A DNA stretch of 26,591 nt from Actinomycetota bacterium (GTDB lineage Bacteria > Actinomycetota > Actinomycetes > S36-B12 > UBA5976): assembly GCA_009918865.1 (NCBI GenBank), contig RGCY01000002.1, forward strand, positions 1-26,591. Reading direction: 5' to 3'. The notes below the pieces were generated by a model that was given only the letters and a program-made list of their open reading frames with translations, was not told where the DNA came from and made no database searches. Shown here one piece after another: positions 23,188 to 26,591 of this stretch (position 1 is its first letter; the number at the start of each line of letters is the position of its first letter). A program made the position numbers and the translations under genes.

Positions 23188-24114
23188 GTGCGATTTGCCG
23201 TTCTCGACGTGGGATCAAACACAGTGAATTTGCTTGTGGTTGATGCCCACCGGGGCTCGGCACCGGTGCCGGTGCACAGCGAACGCATGGATTTGCGGCT
23301 TGCTGAACACATCACTCGAGATGGCCGGATTGGCAAGCGCGCCATTGATGGCTTGAATCGGATTGTGCGCGCGGCGTCGGTGCGCTCAAAAGATCTCAAC
23401 AGTGACGAATTTCTTGCTTTGGCCACGTCTGCAATTCGTGAAGCGACCAATGGCCGCGAAGTAATCAGTCAGGTGCGTTCTGAAACAGGCGTGCGATTGA
23501 CAGTGCTACCTGGTCGAGACGAAGCCGTCCTGACGTTCCTTGCCGTGCGGCGGTGGTACGGCTGGTCTAGTGGGCGGTTGTTGGTTGCGGACATCGGTGG
23601 CGGTTCGGTTGAGTTAGCAATCGGTTCCGGCGAACAACCAGACCACGCAATTTCAATTCCATTGGGCGCTGGACGCATGTTTCGAGAATTTTTCGCAGAC
23701 GATCCTCCGAAAGGCGCGCAGGTGCGTGCGCTCAGAAGTCATGTTCGCGACGCGCTTGAAGCGGTTGCATCGGAATATGAAGGCAAGTCAGTCCAGCATG
23801 CCGTGGGCACGAGCAAGACATTTCGTCAACTCGCTCGACTAGCTTCGCGTTTCGCTGGTCGTAGTGAGCCCGGTGAAGAGCGCTTGCTCTATGTGGACGA
23901 ACTGAATGACCTGTGTGCTCGGCTAGTGAAAATGGATGTAAAGCAGCGTGCGGAGTTACCGCGAATCAGTGAGTCTCGCGCTCCGCAAATTGCTGCGGGA
24001 GCGTTAGTTGCGGCGGAGATTATGGAAACGCTCAGCATTGACGTACTGGAAGTGTGCCCATGGGCTCTGCGTGAAGGCATCATTCTTCGCCGACTTGACA
24101 TGCTGAAGGATTAA
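23188..24114 (+). CDS. ppx: Ppx/GppA family exopolyphosphatase
   Basis: A 308-residue phosphatase of the ASKHA fold that removes phosphate from polyphosphate ends, or acts on pppGpp. Motifs are the phosphate-1 loop VLDVGSNTVNLLVVDA at the N-terminus and ALATSAIREATNG with the catalytic-region Arg-Glu. The second phosphate loop VADIGGGSVELAIG lies near residues 133-146. VGTSKTFRQLARL is also typical. The short length fits single-module mycobacterial-type Ppx rather than the longer E. coli form. Start GTG 23188 is preferred over the adjacent GTG 23185. It is divergent from ppk1, forming a polyphosphate synthesis and breakdown pair. The stop overlaps the opposing ATPase stop through TTAA. Confidence 0.92.
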   Translation: MRFAVLDVGSNTVNLLVVDAHRGSAPVPVHSERMDLRLAEHITRDGRIGKRAIDGLNRIVRAASVRSKDLNSDEFLALATSAIREATNGREVISQVRSETGVRLTVLPGRDEAVLTFLAVRRWYGWSSGRLLVADIGGGSVELAIGSGEQPDHAISIPLGAGRMFREFFADDPPKGAQVRALRSHVRDALEAVASEYEGKSVQHAVGTSKTFRQLARLASRFAGRSEPGEERLLYVDELNDLCARLVKMDVKQRAELPRISESRAPQIAAGALVAAEIMETLSIDVLEVCPWALREGIILRRLDMLKD

Positions 24115-26258
24115 CGCCCACCAGTCATGGTTCGGCGTGAAGTCCGACGGTGCTGCACAAAGCGCCGTGCTCGCCGACTCTGGTGATGATGAGCACGCGC
24201 CACTTTCACTGGTTGTCGCCCACGTTTATCAGTGACGCCTTGAGTGGTCCTTAGTCCTCTGGCTCGTGGGCGTTCCGCACGTCCTGTCTCCGCTGCGAAG
24301 AAGCGTTTACCAAGTTCAACTAAAGTGAGGTAGACGCTCAACAAACCCAGAATGCTGACCCACACCTGCCACGGTAAATCCGTAAATCCCAAAGCTTTGG
24401 CTGTTGGAAGTGATATCAACAAAGCTCCTATGCCGACTGCGGACAATGAAGCCAGTGTGAGAGTCGTGCTGGCTCGGCTGCGCCAGAATGGCTGTCGACG
24501 AGTGCGGATGATGAAAATCACGAGAGTTTGCGTTGCAAGAGACTCAATGAACCAGGCACTTCGAAACAGTGCTGCGTCAGCATCAAACACTCGGAGCATG
24601 AGCACAAATGTGGAGAAGTCAAACAAGGACGAAATCGGGCCAAAAAAGAGCATGTAGCGCCGAATCATGCTGATATCCCAATGCGATGGGCGCCGCAATT
24701 GCTCTTCATCAACGCGGTCACTGGAGATTGCTAACTGCCCTGCGTCGTAGAGCAAGTTGTTCAGCAAGATTTGAGATGGCAACATCGGCAGAAACGGTAG
24801 AAATAATGATGCGGTCGCTGCTGAAAACATATTTCCAAAGTTGCTGGAGGAGCCCATTGCGACATACTTGATTGTGTTCGCAAAAACTCGTCTTCCTTCA
24901 ACAATGCCATCCGCAAGAACGTTCAAATCTTTCTCAAGCAACACAACGTCGGCTGCATCCTTGGCCACATCGGTGGCGGTGTCCACACTGATTCCCACAT
25001 CCGCTTCATGCAGCGCCAGTGCGTCGTTTACCCCATCCCCAAGAAAAGCAACATCAGTTCCAAGAGAGCGTTGGATGTGAATGATGCGTTGCTTTTGCTC
25101 TGGGCTCACACGAGCGAACACCGATGTGTGTCGCAGGGCCCGTGCGAGCTGCTCATCGCTCAGACTGTCTAGGTCGGCCGCAGTCAAAACAGTCTGTGTT
25201 GAAATCCCGATTTCATGGCACACACGCTGGGCAACCTTTGGGTTATCTCCTGTGATGACTTTGACATCAACATTCAGTTTGCGCAGGCGAGTGATGGCAT
25301 CTCTGACACCCGGCTTCGGCACATCCGCGTAAATCAGGAGACCAACGAAAGTTAAACGTGACTCCGCCTCGTTGGTGAGCGATTCCTCAGGTGACCACGG
25401 GCGTTGAGCTAGTGCTATCACCCGAGCACCGCGCGCAAATTGCGCGGTCAAAGTGACTGTAAGTTCCTTTGGCGCGTTGACACATCTGGAAAGCACAGAC
25501 TCCGGAGCACCTTTGACGAGAAGCCGCTGACCCGTGGGGTGTGACACCACAATGGAAGAACGCTGACGTACATGGTCAAACGGCAGTGTTGTGACCGCGC
25601 TGATCGATGCGAGTTCAGCCGACAATGCGTCTGCTTGCGCTGCCCACAGTGCTCGATCGAGCGTGGAGTGACCTGCTTGCAGAGTGGGTCCGTGTCCGGA
25701 TGCGGTTGCAATAAGGCCCATGCGCAGAACTTCCCGACTTGGTTCCCCGGCCGCATCCAGTGCCACTTCGAAAGTCAATTCACCTTCCGTCAGAGTGCCG
25801 GTCTTGTCTGTAAACAACACCTGCACGTCCCCTAGGTCTTCAATGCAAATCAAGCGCTTAACAACCACTTTTCGTTGAGCCAAATGTCGTGAACCGTTGC
25901 TCAAGCTGATGGTGACAACTGCCGGCAGCATCTCTGGCGTGATGCCCACGGCGATAGCGAGTGAGAACAGGACTGCATCAATAATCGGACGGCCAAGCGC
26001 AAGGTTGGCCATGAACACGAAGGTTGTCAAACCCCCAGCCATGACCATGAGTAACCTTGAAAATCTGCCCAGCCCGATTTGAAAGCCTGTCTGTGGCTGC
26101 TCAAGGCCGAGTTCAAGTGCCAATGAACCGAAATGTGTGCCAGCACCTGTGGCGACGACAATGCCAGTCGCCGTGCCAGCAGTAACAACTGTTCCCATGA
26201 ACGCGCAGTTGCTGTATTCAGATAGGTCTTGTGGCGGCGCGCTCGCTCCACAATCCAT
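24111..26258 (-). pseudogene. Mg2+-type P-type ATPase, N-terminus missing
   Basis: C-terminal ~700 residues of a P3B (MgtA/MgtB-like) magnesium-import ATPase. Present are LSEYSNCAFMGTVVTAGTATG (end of the actuator domain) and AIAVGITPEMLPAVVT, the membrane motif of this subclass. The phosphorylation site DKTGTLT has Asp151 of the visible frame; MgtA has it near residue 377, so about 225 residues are lost. KGAPE, VITGDNPKVA and FLGDGVNDALALHEADVGISV are also present, plus about six C-terminal helices. Recognisable homology stops near 26225-26235, where unrelated sequence begins. No plausible start for a working pump exists here. A 61-residue Arg/His-rich tail follows the last helix. It is either a true truncation or an assembly join. 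Confidence 0.85.
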
Positions 26259-26323
26259 TCCCGCAGTTCGTTCGGGACCCGGGCCGCGATGGTCGGGTCA
26301 GGGGTTTTTGTTTGCTCTGTCAA
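26228..26323 (-). pseudogene. 5' fragment of ribbon-helix-helix-like gene
   Basis: A TTG at 26323 preceded by AAAGG six bases upstream opens a frame. Its first ~30 residues, TEQTKTPDPTIAARVPNELR followed by EWIVERARRHK, look like the strand and first helix of a CopG/Arc-type DNA-binding protein. After about residue 30 the frame continues to 26027 only as an out-of-frame shadow of the ATPase gene, so the protein is cut at the junction. It overlaps the end of the upstream lysozyme-like gene by 26 nt, a tight packing often seen in phages and plasmids. The family call rests on a short stretch. Confidence 0.5.
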
Positions 26324-26591
26324 TTTGTGCCTTTCGGTATTTGTACGCTCGACTGCTTCCCTTCCAGTGGCCGTACCCTCCGTGGTCGAAGAGGTATTTG
26401 GCTACTTTGAGTTGGCAGTCGAGATTTTGAAGCGCCCGGATGTGTGACGCGGGCTTGGGGACGTGGCAGATGGCGCGGGTGACCGTGTTCCACGATCCTT
26501 GGATTTGGAGTAGGCCTACGTCGGGCCAGCCGGTGGAGCGCCGCACGTCCGACACGATGCGATGCTGGCATCGGGACTCGCGGTACGCGAT
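26298..26591 (-). CDS. Lysozyme/transglycosylase-like protein, C-terminal part
   Basis: The frame is open from the right edge and ends at 26298, giving 97 visible residues; the start lies outside the window. It begins IAYRESRCQHRI, where the Glu of YRES matches the catalytic Glu of lysozyme-like (SLT/goose-type) folds. VGLLQIQGSWN matches the GL-x-QI motif that follows it. Then NLDCQLKVAKYLFDHGGYGHWKGS matches the helix ending in the family's G-x-x-x-W region. Three Cys could form disulfides in a secreted protein. Such domains occur in phage lysins, tail proteins, conjugation proteins and Rpf-like factors, and I cannot tell which applies. It overlaps the downstream ribbon-helix-helix frame. 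Confidence 0.7.
   Translation of the reverse strand: MAYRESRCQHRIVSDVRRSTGWPDVGLLQIQGSWNTVTRAICHVPKPASHIRALQNLDCQLKVAKYLFDHGGYGHWKGSSRAYKYRKAQIDRANKNP

Noticed and set aside
1..26591. A new defence or biosynthetic system
   Set aside because: Almost every gene fits a known family with a housekeeping role. The unassigned ones (DUF4446, DUF3073, DUF4870, the four-helix protein) are scattered singly and do not form a coherent unknown operon.

Overview
The window looks like a piece of an actinobacterial chromosome. Spot counts put G+C near 55% over most of it. The evidence is several associations I know from Actinobacteria: a DUF3073 gene beside purM, an SCP_3-type gene in the purine cluster, a BldC-type MerR protein, a Glu-Asp-Phe tRNA cluster, and a MutT1-type Nudix/histidine-phosphatase gene beside ppk1. 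The moderate G+C and gene content would fit an aquatic Acidimicrobiia-like lineage, but that placement is inference.

Layout. Positions 1-380 hold no convincing complete gene; the first ~60 nt are AT-rich and are followed by four degenerate ~16-nt direct repeats. Positions 381-14773 are a plus-strand block of de novo purine synthesis genes: DUF4446, purD, purB, purC, purS, purQ, purL and an SCP_3-type gene. An intact polyamine-type ABC transporter follows (ATPase, YdcS-like lipoprotein, two permeases), then purF and purM. Many of these genes overlap by 1-4 nt or lie within a few nt of each other. Together they cover most steps from phosphoribosylamine to AMP-branch intermediates; purN, purE, purK, purH and purA are not here.

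Positions 14800-18497 hold DUF3073 (minus), a bldC-like regulator, an orphan four-helix membrane protein, the lemA-htpX pair and a DUF4870 gene (minus). Positions 18652-18970 are tRNA-Phe, tRNA-Asp and tRNA-Glu on the minus strand. Then come a DUF305 lipoprotein and a polyphosphate module: mutT1-ppk1 on the minus strand, diverging from ppx. The right end is a Mg2+-type P-type ATPase that lacks its first ~220 residues. Its 5' side is joined to unrelated sequence: the start of a ribbon-helix-helix-like protein preceded by the end of a secreted-lysozyme-like protein, which runs off the window.

Regulatory features. Several genes have a TAGGCT-like hexamer 6-8 nt before the start codon and no ribosome binding site, which suggests leaderless transcripts. 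Several strong hairpins without U-tracts sit at gene ends. One is very strong and lies across the first codons of the first permease gene.

I did not find a clearly new biological system. The points most worth checking are the junction at the truncated ATPase, the permease hairpin, the leaderless promoter series, and the transporter embedded in the purine cluster.
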